43,978 bases of DNA from an uncultured Chlorobiaceae bacterium (GCA_903994455.1 CAJEXI010000026.1:1-43978); one strand, 5' to 3'; positions 1 to 7,828 are shown, counted from the stretch's first letter. The notes: generated from the letters alone by a model not told the origin. Translations and numbers: made by a program.

Positions 1-38
1 TCAGTACTCTCTTTGGGATCGGCATCATACTCTACCAT
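1..38 (-). CDS. N-terminus of an unidentified gene running off the left edge
   Basis: An ATG at 36-38 opens a minus-strand reading frame that begins MVEYDADPKEST and leaves the window. A GGAG lies five bases upstream of the ATG, a reasonable ribosome binding site, and the same frame has a stop codon a few codons further upstream, so this is probably a real start. Twelve residues are too few to assign. The acidic/aromatic start followed by a Lys is faintly like BrnT-type toxins, which would fit the solitary HicB nearby, but this is only a guess. Confidence 0.35.
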   Translation of the reverse strand, partial: MVEYDADPKEST

Positions 39-330
39 CAGGACTCCAGTCTGAATGTTTTACTCCTTTCGATGATCTTCATCTCCAGTTGAACATCACC
101 ATATCATCAAAACTGAAAATATTTAACACTTTCAATGTACGTTTATTTCCACAGAGAAACAATTTTTTACACTTATTACCAGGAACAAAAGCGTGCGCTG
201 AGCATATCAAAAAAAGAGGGCTTCGTGCCTGCAACCGTTCTAACGATTCCCTGCGCAATGAGGCACGTCATGTTGAGATCAGCTTGTATTTTCGCACGGA
301 TGGAAGGAGAGGAAGAGGGTTGGGGCGAAG
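39..330. other. intergenic stretch, no gene recognised
   Basis: About 290 bases without a convincing gene. Short reading frames exist on both strands but have no recognisable motif. A minus-strand frame of about 40 codons ends near 178 and was not identifiable. The stretch borders the gene-fragment mosaic at 331-772 and may itself be degenerate coding sequence. Confidence 0.5.
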
Positions 331-474
331 GGTTTGCCGTTCTGACCGGGCCTCACCGCGAGAAAAGGTGTGGAGTGCAGTGTAATACTCTGACAAGGAG
401 AGCAAGCAGCAGCAAAAAAGGAAGAATCAGAAGAAAGCCCAGAATGGTGGGGAGCAGATCGAAAAGACGTTTCA
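331..474 (-). pseudogene. fragment of a PglC-like sugar transferase gene
   Basis: This stretch is a diverged copy of the 5' part of the sugar transferase gene at 7186-7788. Positions 331-474 line up with 7640-7784 almost base for base, including shared blocks such as GGTTTGCCGTTCTG and GCAGATCGAAAAGACGTTTCA. One base is missing relative to the intact gene (CCTCACCGCG here, CCTCACCTGCG there), which breaks the frame. The fragment covers the N-terminal membrane hairpin and the start of the catalytic region. Right of 474 the similarity stops abruptly and a fragment of a different gene begins, so it is a relic of recombination and not a functional gene. Confidence 0.85.
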
Positions 475-484
475 CGCTTGCATC

Positions 485-600
485 ACCTCCCAATTCCACT
501 GCTCCTCAATCAACAGCCCCCGAAACAGCTCCCGATTTCCCTCAAAAATATTTTTCAGCGTATCAAGAAACAGCCTCTTCCCGAATCGCCGGGGCCGCGA
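485..600 (-). pseudogene. fragment of an AAA-ATPase gene (Walker A region)
   Basis: Positions 485-600 repeat 2433-2549, inside the intact AAA-ATPase gene at 1151-2668, with scattered substitutions. The copied part encodes the Walker A neighbourhood (RPRRFGKS) and the following segment up to the EEQWNWEV-type residues. Orientation is the same as in the intact gene. It is joined directly to the PglC fragment at 331-474 and followed by the NeuD-tail fragment at 665-772. No start, stop or full domain remains. It is either a relic of a second related ATPase gene or a product of local duplication. Confidence 0.85.
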
Positions 601-664
601 TTCCCTGGAAGAATCAAATCAGTCGGAGGTTCTGGAATCCATAAAACGTTCGGAAGATGTGCAA

Positions 665-772
665 GAGGGAGGGCGCGACGGAGTATGAGAGCGCAGGATG
701 GGATCAGGTGCGCGAAGGAGGGAGAGGGGGCCTATTTGGCGGGCAGGAACACCGGCAAAGAGCACGCTCCCT
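665..772 (-). pseudogene. fragment of a NeuD-like acetyltransferase gene (second copy)
   Basis: Positions 665-758 match 2882-2975, and 752-772 match 3230-3250 exactly. The two matches overlap in the seven bases CCGGCAA, present at 752-758, 2969-2975 and 3230-3236. This copy therefore looks like the 2882-3250 region after a 261-base deletion between two 7-base direct repeats. In the other copy the outer part encodes VAGVPA, the C-terminal signature of NeuD/PglD acyltransferases, and the inner part encodes GKGSVLFAG. Here the remnant is read in another frame as the end of the hicB gene. Confidence 0.8.
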
Positions 773-920
773 CTAATGCCAAAATGTAACCATGAATCGC
801 TTCCCTAATATTTATAATGGCCTCCTCTCTCGAACTCCCCTGGGAGAGACAACCCGGGAGGCTTGGACATTCTGCAATCCAATACCCATCTTCACCGGGA
901 TAAATTACAGCTTCTCTCAT
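732..920 (-). CDS. hicB: HicB-like antitoxin with a chimeric C-terminus
   Basis: A 62-residue protein with the HicB fold signature: MREAVIYPGEDGYWIAECP, then LPGCLSQG, then REEAIINIREAI. HicB proteins neutralise the HicA mRNA-cleaving toxin and often bind their own operator. The ATG at 918-920 is chosen because AAGGAG sits nine bases upstream; a longer frame would need TTG at 981-983. No HicA gene (about 60-80 residues with a conserved His) is visible on either side, so this antitoxin is solitary. The last dozen residues and the stop codon come from the NeuD-like gene fragment at 732-772, so the native C-terminus was probably lost. Function is uncertain. Confidence 0.75.
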   Translation of the reverse strand: MREAVIYPGEDGYWIAECPSLPGCLSQGSSREEAIINIREAIHGYILALEGACSLPVFLPAK

Positions 921-1150
921 GCTTACTGACTCCTTTACTGAAAAAAAATTATACGGCAAATATAACTCTTTTGACCAAGACAATGATCAAGACACATAAC
1001 GTTACGGTATAAGGCGGATTAGATGGCAATCACGATGAATACGACGTTTCGTCGCAATAAGTCTCCGCTCATTGCTTTCGAAGCAACTCCACCTAAGACA
1101 ACAGGAACACTGGAACAACAATACGTTAAGTCACCTGGCGGCGCAGAGCG

Positions 1151-2668
1151 TTACACCTTCTCCCACTCAAACCTGCTGACGTTTCTCTGCTTCGGGTCAA
1201 AAACAATGCCGATCAAATACCGTTCACCTGCATATTTCTCGTAATACTTCATTGCCCTGATCTGCTCAAGCGGCTCACCGTCGGTCACCTTGAATTCAAA
1301 GAGAAAGGTTCTCTCGCCGACCTTTATGGTCAGGTCAATTCTGCCCTTGTTGCTCACATCCTCGGCGATGATGCCCACCAGGATACTGGAAAAATAAGCA
1401 TAGAGCACGCTGGCGTAAAAGCCCTCGTACCTCTCTATGTCGTTATTGGTGTAATTATTGTAGGCGATACTGCCAAAAAGGCGCTTGATAACGGGTTCAA
1501 GCGCTCCAACATCTCCGGTGTTCAAGAGAGCAAGCAGCTCACGGCGAATCGTGACCTGTTCCGAACCACTCGTCATCGATTGCAAAATATATTTGTGGAA
1601 ACTGATCTGCACCTCCCTGTTGGGAAATCCCAACTCGTAGACCACTCCCATCTCTTCCTGTATCAAACGCTTGATAGTCAAATAGCCACTCTGGAACAGA
1701 ATGGTCTCCAGGTTAAGATTTTCAATGTCAAAGCTGTTGACCAGACTTTTGTCAACGGTGATATTCAAAAAATCAGGGATAAAATAGCTGTTCTTTTTAA
1801 TCAGCTCAACCAGAAAACTCGGCGTACCGGTTTCAAACCAGTAATTGTCAAACTCAAAATTGTTTTTGATAAAAAGCAGGATATCAAAAGGATTATAAAC
1901 AGTGTCACCCAAAAAGTTATAGCCGTTGTACCAGCGTTTTACCTGCTCCATATCCACCCCTTCGAGATATGGAGCAAAAGAGGTCTCCAGGTCACGCTGG
2001 GTGTAGCCGCAGATATTGCCATAGTCAGGGTTAAGGCTGATGTCTTCAAGATTGTTCAGACCGCTGAAGATCGACACTTTGGCGAATTTGCTCACCCCGG
2101 TGAGAAAGGCAAAGCGCAGATAACGGTCGTTCTCCTTGATTTTTGTGTAGAAGTCACGCATTCCATCCCGAATAAGGAGGGCTTCGGGAATGTTCTCAAT
2201 ATTGTCGAGAATCGGCTTGTCGTACTCATCAATCAGGATGACCACCTTCTGGTTATACTTTTGAAATGCTTTCTTCATCAAGTCAGCAAAGTAGTATTTT
2301 GCTTTTGATTTGTTCGCACACTTCAGCCCAAGTCGCTCTTCATTGGAGTCAAGTATTTGTAGTAAATCCTCCTCCAAATCGGCTATCGAGTGAATCCCGC
2401 CACTAAAACTTATTTTGATAACCGGATACGTTACCTCCCAGTTCCACTGCTCTTCAATCAGCAGCCCCCGGAACAGCTCCTGATTTCCCTCAAAAATATT
2501 GTGCAGCGTGTCGAGAAACAGGCTTTTGCCGAATCGCCGGGGGCGCGACAAAAAAACGTATTGATAGCTATCAATCAGACTGCGGGCAATCTCTGTTTTA
2601 TCGATATAGAGATAATCACCTTCAATGATTTTACTAAAGGTCTGTATGCCTACTGGCAGCTTTTTCAT
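1151..2668 (-). CDS. AAA-ATPase with C-terminal PD-(D/E)XK nuclease-like domain
   Basis: The product is about 505 residues, beginning MKKLPVGIQTFSKI. It belongs to the widespread AAA-ATPase-like/PD-(D/E)XK family seen in many copies in Chlorobi and Bacteroidetes. The Walker A region is RPRRFGKS at about residues 42-49 and the Walker B region reads VVILIDEYDKP. Near the C-terminus GRIDLTI followed by FLFEFK gives the nuclease-like D...ExK motif. The start at 2668 fits the family N-terminus, and a GAGG lies just upstream; the frame extends further but without family sequence. The biological role is not established; defence or mobile-element links are often proposed. A fragment of a close relative lies at 485-600. 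Confidence 0.85.
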   Translation of the reverse strand: MKKLPVGIQTFSKIIEGDYLYIDKTEIARSLIDSYQYVFLSRPRRFGKSLFLDTLHNIFEGNQELFRGLLIEEQWNWEVTYPVIKISFSGGIHSIADLEEDLLQILDSNEERLGLKCANKSKAKYYFADLMKKAFQKYNQKVVILIDEYDKPILDNIENIPEALLIRDGMRDFYTKIKENDRYLRFAFLTGVSKFAKVSIFSGLNNLEDISLNPDYGNICGYTQRDLETSFAPYLEGVDMEQVKRWYNGYNFLGDTVYNPFDILLFIKNNFEFDNYWFETGTPSFLVELIKKNSYFIPDFLNITVDKSLVNSFDIENLNLETILFQSGYLTIKRLIQEEMGVVYELGFPNREVQISFHKYILQSMTSGSEQVTIRRELLALLNTGDVGALEPVIKRLFGSIAYNNYTNNDIERYEGFYASVLYAYFSSILVGIIAEDVSNKGRIDLTIKVGERTFLFEFKVTDGEPLEQIRAMKYYEKYAGERYLIGIVFDPKQRNVSRFEWEKV

Positions 2669-2881
2669 CGTCAGCCTCAATTTAAAACGTTCTTCCATCC
2701 CTGGCTTAAGCATCCTTCCGCAACTCCACACTTTTTTACTATACACCAAAATATAAAACTTTTTGGCAGAAAAGCAGAGCGGCAGAGCAGGGAGAAGAGA
2801 TAGTGTTTTTCAACTCTTCACAGGAATACTCCGATCAGCCAGAGCTTCTGTGGAGACAATACAACGTTGGAAAATATACAA

Positions 2882-2975
2882 GGAGGAGGGCGCGACGGTG
2901 TATGAGAGCGCAGGAGGGGCTCAGGTGCGCGAGGGAGGGGGGATGGTCTTATTTGGCAGGCAGGAACACCGGCAA
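2882..2975. repeat. direct repeat, copy B (copy A at 665-758)
   Basis: This segment is repeated at a constant offset of 2217 bases as 665-758, in the same orientation. Identical blocks include GGGCGCGACGG, GTATGAGAGCGCAGGA and GGCAGGAACACCGGCAA. It covers the end of the NeuD-like pseudogene and sequence just beyond it. The AAA-ATPase fragment and gene show the same order relative to this repeat in both copies, so a larger segment seems to have been duplicated and then eroded in copy A. Confidence 0.85.
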
Positions 2976-3275
2976 CGGTTACTCAGGAATCAATGTCACG
3001 GACAACAACAGCACCAGCGCCAACCACGACACCGGAGCCAATGTTGATGCCCTGTATCACCAATGCGCCGATGCCAATCCAGGTTGCCTTGCCGACAACC
3101 ACCCCGCCAGCCAGATGCGCCCCGGGGCTGACATGCACACCATCATCAAGCCAGCAATCATGATCAACAGTCGCTGAAGTATTGAGGATACAAGCGCGAC
3201 CTGTTGTTGAAAAAGCATTGACAACAACTCCGGCAAAGAGCACGCTCCCTTTGCCAATGACCTGCACCTTTCCGC
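2945..3275 (-). pseudogene. truncated NeuD/PglD-type sugar acyltransferase with a nonsense codon
   Basis: The readable part encodes a left-handed beta-helix acyltransferase: GKGSVLFAG, then STGRACILNTSATVDHDC-like repeats, then GVHVSPGAHLAGGV and WIGIGALVIQGI, typical of the second half of NeuD/PglD proteins. The N-terminal Rossmann-like half (about 85 residues) is missing. At 2983-2985 a TGA interrupts the frame where the family has Gly (DSG to DS-stop); after it the same frame continues VTVAGVPA, the family C-terminal signature. A single GGA-to-TGA change would explain this. It is clearly broken. An intact paralogue is at 4423-5061 and a more decayed copy at 665-772. Confidence 0.85.
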
Positions 3276-3371
3276 TGCATGACCAAGCCAATCTATCAAC
3301 TTAAGCTCAGCCCATTTTGCCGGGGTGGCTCACTTTCGTATCAGGAATAAACTATTAATGGTGAATTTGGG

Positions 3372-4388
3372 TCATACCCAATAAAGCAGCGTCGCTCCCC
3401 AAGAAAAACCTACGCCAAACCCAACGAGCATAACAAGAGCTCCGGGTTTTAGTTTGCCTTCTCTCTGCGCATCCGAAAGCGCAATCGGAATTGTCGAAGA
3501 AACTGTGTTACCATAATTCTGGAACGACATGAAGAATTTTTCTTCCGGCACGTTCAGCTTCTTGCGAAGATGCTCCAGCATGAACTTATTCGCCTGATGA
3601 AAAACGAAAAGATCAATATCATCCAGCGACTTTCCGGAGAGAGTAAGCAATTCTTTCACTGATTTCGGGATAGTCCTCAGAGTAAAAGTAAAGATTTCCG
3701 ACCCATTCATAAAAAGATTGTCCTGAGAACGAAAATTACCCTGCTCATCTTCAACCACTTGAGCTGACTCTACGGTACGAGGAGTGCGAAAGCCTCCAGT
3801 AGGAACAATCAGGTTTTTACCTCCACTGCCGTCGGTACCATAAACAAATGGCCCCATCTTTTGTTCAGCTTCACTCATACCCTGTATCAAAGTGACTGCA
3901 GCAGCATCACCAAAGAGAGTGCGAACACTTTTGTCTCCGGGATGAATATGTTTGCTGTATGTTTCTGCAGTAATTAATAAAACATTGTTAGCTTGACCTG
4001 TTTCAATCAGACCTTTTGCAAGGCCGAGACCGTAAATATAGCCGGAACAGCCAAGATTAAAATCCAGAGCTCCGCAGCTTTTCGGCAAGCCTAACCGATC
4101 CTGCATAAGGCAAGCTGTAGTTGGAAGAAAATAGTCGGGACTTTGTGTACAAAACAAGAGATAGTCAATATTCTCGCAGCTACAAGCGCCGCTGGCAAAG
4201 AGCTTTTCTGCAGCACGAACACCCATGTCAGAAGCGCATTCATCTTTTGCAGCAATTCGTCTGATTCCAACCCCAATCTTTTCTTCAATTTTTTCTACAG
4301 ACCATCCCGGAAATTCAGCAGCCAACATATCGTTAGTCAGCAACCCTTCAGGAAGGTCATATTCAATTGCACTGATAAATGCCTGCAT
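3372..4388 (-). CDS. 3-oxoacyl-ACP synthase III family protein (first of two)
   Basis: 338 residues, a full-length KAS III (FabH-like) condensing enzyme. The catalytic triad is visible: Cys114 in NLGCSGYIYG, His264 in FHQANKFM and Asn294 in NYGNTVSS. The C-terminal GFGVGFSWGA is the family glycine-rich end. KAS III enzymes condense an acyl-CoA starter with malonyl-ACP. It is the last gene of a compact group with an acyltransferase (4423-5061), SDR (5069-5827), second KAS III (5828-6940) and ACP (6937-7170). That setting argues for making an acyl decoration for a sugar instead of housekeeping fatty-acid synthesis. The exact starter unit cannot be read from sequence. Confidence 0.9.
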   Translation of the reverse strand: MQAFISAIEYDLPEGLLTNDMLAAEFPGWSVEKIEEKIGVGIRRIAAKDECASDMGVRAAEKLFASGACSCENIDYLLFCTQSPDYFLPTTACLMQDRLGLPKSCGALDFNLGCSGYIYGLGLAKGLIETGQANNVLLITAETYSKHIHPGDKSVRTLFGDAAAVTLIQGMSEAEQKMGPFVYGTDGSGGKNLIVPTGGFRTPRTVESAQVVEDEQGNFRSQDNLFMNGSEIFTFTLRTIPKSVKELLTLSGKSLDDIDLFVFHQANKFMLEHLRKKLNVPEEKFFMSFQNYGNTVSSTIPIALSDAQREGKLKPGALVMLVGFGVGFSWGATLLYWV

Positions 4389-4422
4389 CCTAATGCTCTA
4401 CTCCTTTTATCCAATTAGTTTC

Positions 4423-5061
4423 TTAAAATCCGGCAATCTGTTTGGCAGGAACACCCATGACCGTCGCGCCAGCCTTAACCTTTTTCAGCACAACGCTCCC
4501 CGCCCCGACTACCGCATAATCGCCAACTGTTGCTCCAGGCAAAACGACCGCATGACTTCCTAAAAATACTCCTTCGCCAAGTGAAGCATAACCCGTTACA
4601 TCGACATGGCCACTCAAAGTACATCCTTGCCCGACTACTGCATTGTGACCAATAGTCGAATGTGCATTTACTGTAACAAAATCACCAATTGTTACATCAA
4701 CAGTTATAATACTGCCAGGGCAGAAAATACACCCTTCGCCAAGAACACAGCGCCTGCCATGAATTGCAGTTGGATGGATAAGCGTAATAAAATGCGCACC
4801 ACGCTCTTTGAGCGAACGACAAACCTTTAACTTTGTTGAAGGATGACCAATGGCGCAAATAAAGCAATCATCCTCTTGCGGAGAGTAATGCAATGGGTCA
4901 GCCAAGATAGGCAACCTACAATTATACGCATCCAAAACAGCCGGATCAGCATCAAGAAACCCGCTGACCTCCCAATCTCGATTTTGCGGACGAACATCCA
5001 GTGCCCAATGAAGAACTTCCCGACCAAAACCTCCAGCACCAATAATAAGTAATCGCTTCAT
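4423..5061 (-). CDS. NeuD/PglD-type sugar O/N-acyltransferase
   Basis: About 212 residues. The N-terminus MKRLLIIGAGGFGREV is the nucleotide-sugar-binding Rossmann-like half of the NeuD/PglD family, and HPTA at mid-protein marks the start of the left-handed beta-helix with hexapeptide repeats (IGDFVTVNAHSTIGH and following). It ends VMGVPAKQIAGF, the family signature. The His in the AHSTIGHN segment matches the catalytic base of the family. The start at 5061 is chosen because it begins the conserved fold; a longer in-frame start at 5091 would overlap the SDR gene. Lying between KAS III and SDR genes, it is the best candidate to transfer the hydroxyacyl group from ACP to an amino sugar. Confidence 0.88.
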   Translation of the reverse strand: MKRLLIIGAGGFGREVLHWALDVRPQNRDWEVSGFLDADPAVLDAYNCRLPILADPLHYSPQEDDCFICAIGHPSTKLKVCRSLKERGAHFITLIHPTAIHGRRCVLGEGCIFCPGSIITVDVTIGDFVTVNAHSTIGHNAVVGQGCTLSGHVDVTGYASLGEGVFLGSHAVVLPGATVGDYAVVGAGSVVLKKVKAGATVMGVPAKQIAGF

Positions 5062-5068
5062 TTTCAAT

Positions 5069-5827
5069 TCAATGCGCAGTATAACCGCCATCTACAACAA
5101 GCGTTGTACCAGTGATCCATCGAGCGGTATCGGCAAGTAAAAATGCGATAGCATTGGCAACATCTCGAGGTCGACCAAGGCCAAGTGGATGCATAGCTTC
5201 AATGTGTATGGCTTGCTCTGGCGTCAATAACTCAAGCATCTTTTCAGACATTTCGGTTCTTACCATTGCTGGCGCAACGCAATTGACCCTTATATTTTCA
5301 CGAGACAATTCAAGTGCCAGTGACTTTGTCAACGTTACAAGTGCCCCTTTGCTTGCTGAATAAGCCGATTGACCTGACTGCCCGACAAGCCCCATCACCG
5401 AAGAGAGATAAACGATACTCCCACTATCAACAGAAACTCCTTTTTGACGGAACGCCTTGGCTAATAAGAGGGCGGCCGTTACATTTATCCGCATTATTTC
5501 TTCAATACCCTCACTGGAAACGATACGCAAAGGCCTTGTAAACTGTACCCCTGCACTATGAACCAGACCATGCAAGGGCCCACTTGCAGAAGTAATCTCT
5601 TTCATCCAGCGAGGGATCTCATCAACATTAGAAAGATCAAAAGCATAAACCTGATGTGCTGTACCCTCCAGTAATTCATGGGTTTTCTCTAACTGCTCCG
5701 AGTTTCTTCCGACAAGAATCAGGTGTGCCCCAAGCTGACTCAGCAAAATTGCAGTTTCCCGACCAATACCTGACGACGCTCCGGTCACCAGTATGGTTCG
5801 ATCGATCAACTCCATTGGATTTATCAT
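5069..5827 (-). CDS. short-chain dehydrogenase, FabG-like 3-oxoacyl-ACP reductase
   Basis: 252 residues with a classical SDR layout: cofactor motif TGASSGIG at 15-22, NAG-equivalent HSAG near 90-93, and the catalytic residues Ser142/143, Tyr156 and Lys160 (YSASK). The C-terminus WITGTTLVVDGGY is typical of FabG. Arg41 after the second strand suggests NADPH use. The ATG at 5825-5827 follows directly on the stop of the preceding KAS III gene, so the two are likely translationally coupled. In this setting it probably reduces a 3-oxoacyl-ACP made by the flanking KAS III enzymes to the 3-hydroxyacyl form. Other SDR substrates such as a keto-sugar cannot be excluded. Confidence 0.88.
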   Translation of the reverse strand: MINPMELIDRTILVTGASSGIGRETAILLSQLGAHLILVGRNSEQLEKTHELLEGTAHQVYAFDLSNVDEIPRWMKEITSASGPLHGLVHSAGVQFTRPLRIVSSEGIEEIMRINVTAALLLAKAFRQKGVSVDSGSIVYLSSVMGLVGQSGQSAYSASKGALVTLTKSLALELSRENIRVNCVAPAMVRTEMSEKMLELLTPEQAIHIEAMHPLGLGRPRDVANAIAFLLADTARWITGTTLVVDGGYTAH

Positions 5828-6940
5828 TCAGATCTCCTGCGAAAATTGCATCGCCGCCGTTTCTGGCACAAGAACAAGCTCCGGCATAACCATAGGACCG
5901 CAGGTAACGGTTACCGCCCCCCATGAGTAACCCACACCAAAGCCAGCCAAAAGAAGATTCAGAGAAGTATTTTTGAGCTTTTGAGAAAGGGCATCTGTCA
6001 AAGCAAGTGGTATAGATGCTGAACTTGTATTTCCATAATTCTCAAGAGTAACAATGAGTTTTTCTTTCGGAATTTTCAATCTTTTTGCAATATAATCAAG
6101 CATGAATTTGTTTGCCTGGTGCATAACGACAGCATCTATAGCATCATAATCAGTTACCAATGACTTAACCATACCCGGCACCTCCTTTAATGTGAATGTA
6201 AATATCTCTGGTCCATTCATATAAAGGTGTTCCTCGCTTCTGATATTCCCTCCCTCATGTTCAGTTTGGATAGCAGTCTCTTCCGAACGAGGAATACGAA
6301 ATCCTCCGGCAGGAACAATCAGATTCTTTTGACCACTACCATCAGTTCCTAAAACAAAAGACATTGGCAGGGAATCGTCATCTCGCTCCAAAATGGTTGC
6401 CGTTCCGGCATCACCAAATAAAAGAGCTACGGATCTATCCTTAGGGGCAGCAATACGGCTAATTGTATCTCCGGCAAGTAGCAGCGCACGTTTGGCGCTA
6501 CCGCAGGCAATCAGATTCGATGCAAGCCATAAACCATAAATGTAACCTGAACAACCAAGATTAACATCAAAAGATGCGCAATGTTTATCAAGAGCCAAAC
6601 GACTATGCAAAGAGCAACTTGTGGCAGGAAGCACATAATCGGGAGTCTGAGAAACAAACAAAAGGACATCTATGGAATTTCGTTCTACTCCTGATTCAAT
6701 AAAAAGACGCTCTGTTGCAGCAAAACAAAGGTCTGAGGTACACAGGTTTCCTGTTACTATGTGTCTTTTTCGTACACCTGTACTGTCACTGATTTTTGAT
6801 ACATCAGAATCAGGAAACGCTATAGCATCTTCATCAACCGTTCTTATACATTCGGGAACAGCACTGGCTATCCCTGTTATGCGAACCCCGGCTATCGTAA
6901 TTGGTGTCATGTTACCCAAAATTAATTTAAAGGCGATCAT
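5828..6940 (-). CDS. 3-oxoacyl-ACP synthase III family protein (second of two)
   Basis: 370 residues, paralogous to the enzyme at 3372-4388. The triad is intact: Cys130 in NLGCSGYIYG, His274 in MHQANKFM and Asn304 in NYGNTSSA. Compared with its sibling it has an N-terminal extension and about 30 extra residues after the GFGVGYSWGA end (CGPMVMPEL... to the stop). The start at 6940 overlaps the ACP stop by four bases (ATGA); an internal ATG at 6910 would remove ten residues. Two KAS III genes beside one ACP is unusual. They may form a heteromeric pair or act on different starters. Confidence 0.9.
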   Translation of the reverse strand: MIAFKLILGNMTPITIAGVRITGIASAVPECIRTVDEDAIAFPDSDVSKISDSTGVRKRHIVTGNLCTSDLCFAATERLFIESGVERNSIDVLLFVSQTPDYVLPATSCSLHSRLALDKHCASFDVNLGCSGYIYGLWLASNLIACGSAKRALLLAGDTISRIAAPKDRSVALLFGDAGTATILERDDDSLPMSFVLGTDGSGQKNLIVPAGGFRIPRSEETAIQTEHEGGNIRSEEHLYMNGPEIFTFTLKEVPGMVKSLVTDYDAIDAVVMHQANKFMLDYIAKRLKIPKEKLIVTLENYGNTSSASIPLALTDALSQKLKNTSLNLLLAGFGVGYSWGAVTVTCGPMVMPELVLVPETAAMQFSQEI

Positions 6941-7170
6941 CCAGAAATTTTATCCTCAAGCAATGCAATCAAATCACCAACACTCTTTGCGTCAGCAAGC
7001 TTGGATGCTGCAAGGGTGACTCCAAATTTTTCATCCACCATGGCAATAAATGTCATGACAGCAAGTGAATCCCAGCTACCCAACTCTGCTAACGTCTCAT
7101 CTCCATTGATTGAAGAAGCATCTGCCTCAAGTACCTCTTCCAGCTCCCTCAAAAATTCCTGTTTTGTCAT
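6937..7170 (-). CDS. acyl carrier protein
   Basis: 77 residues, acidic, four-helix ACP size. The phosphopantetheine site is Ser35 in GSWDSLAVM, a variant of the usual DSL motif. CAGGAG lies a few bases upstream of the ATG. The Trp before DSL and the low similarity to AcpP style (GADSLDTVE) mark it as a specialised ACP of the type found in polysaccharide and secondary-metabolite clusters. It overlaps the following KAS III gene by four bases and starts 15 bases after the sugar transferase stop, consistent with one operon. Confidence 0.92.
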   Translation of the reverse strand: MTKQEFLRELEEVLEADASSINGDETLAELGSWDSLAVMTFIAMVDEKFGVTLAASKLADAKSVGDLIALLEDKISG

Positions 7171-7185
7171 TTTTTGCTCCTGAAT

Positions 7186-7788
7186 TTAGTTGTTACTGCG
7201 ACTCCCTCTGAAAGCATCCATAGTCGCCTGCCCGTCCTGACTAATCCCTACCCGCCTGAAAACCTTGATAAAAGTAATCCAAAGTATCCTGATATCAAGC
7301 CAAATCGACCAATTATCCACATACCAGACATCAAGCCTGAATTTTTCTTCCCAACTGATGGCGTTGCGCCCGTTCACCTGTGCCCATCCGGTCATCCCCG
7401 GCTTGACCTCATGGCGGCGATGCTGCTCCGTTGTATAGAGTGGCAGATACTCCGTCAGCAGTGGACGGGGGCCCACAAGGCTCATATCACCTTTCAACAC
7501 ATTGAGAAGCTCGGGAAACTCATCAAGGCTGGTTGAACGGAGAAAGCGGCCAAAGGGTGTAAGCCGAACACTGTCCGGCAAAAGAGTACCGGCAGCATCC
7601 TTTGCATTGGTCATTGTCCGAAACTTCAACATACGGAACGGTTTGCCGTTCTGGCCGGGCCTCACCTGCGAGAAAAAGAGTGGACTGCCGTGAAAAATTC
7701 TGACGAGGAGAGCAAGCAACAGCAAAAAAGGCAGGATCAGAAGAAAGCCCGGAATGGTGAGAAGCAGATCGAAAAGACGTTTCAGCAT
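7186..7788 (-). CDS. PglC-like initiating phosphoglycosyl transferase
   Basis: About 200 residues from MLKRLFDLLL. It has one hydrophobic N-terminal membrane hairpin, then FRMLKFRTM, RSTSLDEFPEL with the catalytic Asp-Glu pair, LVGPRPLL and PGMTGWAQVNGR, all hallmarks of bacterial (monotopic) phosphoglycosyl transferases. These move a sugar-1-phosphate from a UDP-sugar to undecaprenyl phosphate and begin glycan assembly. The start at 7788 gives the small PglC length; a longer frame to 7884 overlaps the upstream glycosyltransferase gene and adds non-family sequence. No strong ribosome binding site precedes 7788, so the start is not certain. A fragment of a copy of this gene lies at 331-474. 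Confidence 0.9.
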   Translation of the reverse strand: MLKRLFDLLLTIPGFLLILPFLLLLALLVRIFHGSPLFFSQVRPGQNGKPFRMLKFRTMTNAKDAAGTLLPDSVRLTPFGRFLRSTSLDEFPELLNVLKGDMSLVGPRPLLTEYLPLYTTEQHRRHEVKPGMTGWAQVNGRNAISWEEKFRLDVWYVDNWSIWLDIRILWITFIKVFRRVGISQDGQATMDAFRGSRSNN

Positions 7789-7828
7789 AGGGAGAATAAC
7801 CAGATCACGTTCATCATGGATTGCTCTA

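Noticed and set aside
1023..1150. Plus-strand open frame between hicB and the AAA-ATPase gene
   Set aside because: It overlaps the ATPase gene, has no family motif and is on the opposite strand from every supported gene; considered spurious. An integron attC-like look near 1000-1020 was also dropped because the core motifs do not fit.
1580..2308. A 242-codon plus-strand frame opposite the AAA-ATPase gene
   Set aside because: It lies fully within the well-supported minus-strand ATPase gene and shows no protein motif; a shadow frame.
3300..3371. Terminator after the last gene of the acyl module
   Set aside because: Short inverted repeats are present (for example TGGGTCATACCCA at the stop codon) but none is long enough or followed by a T run.
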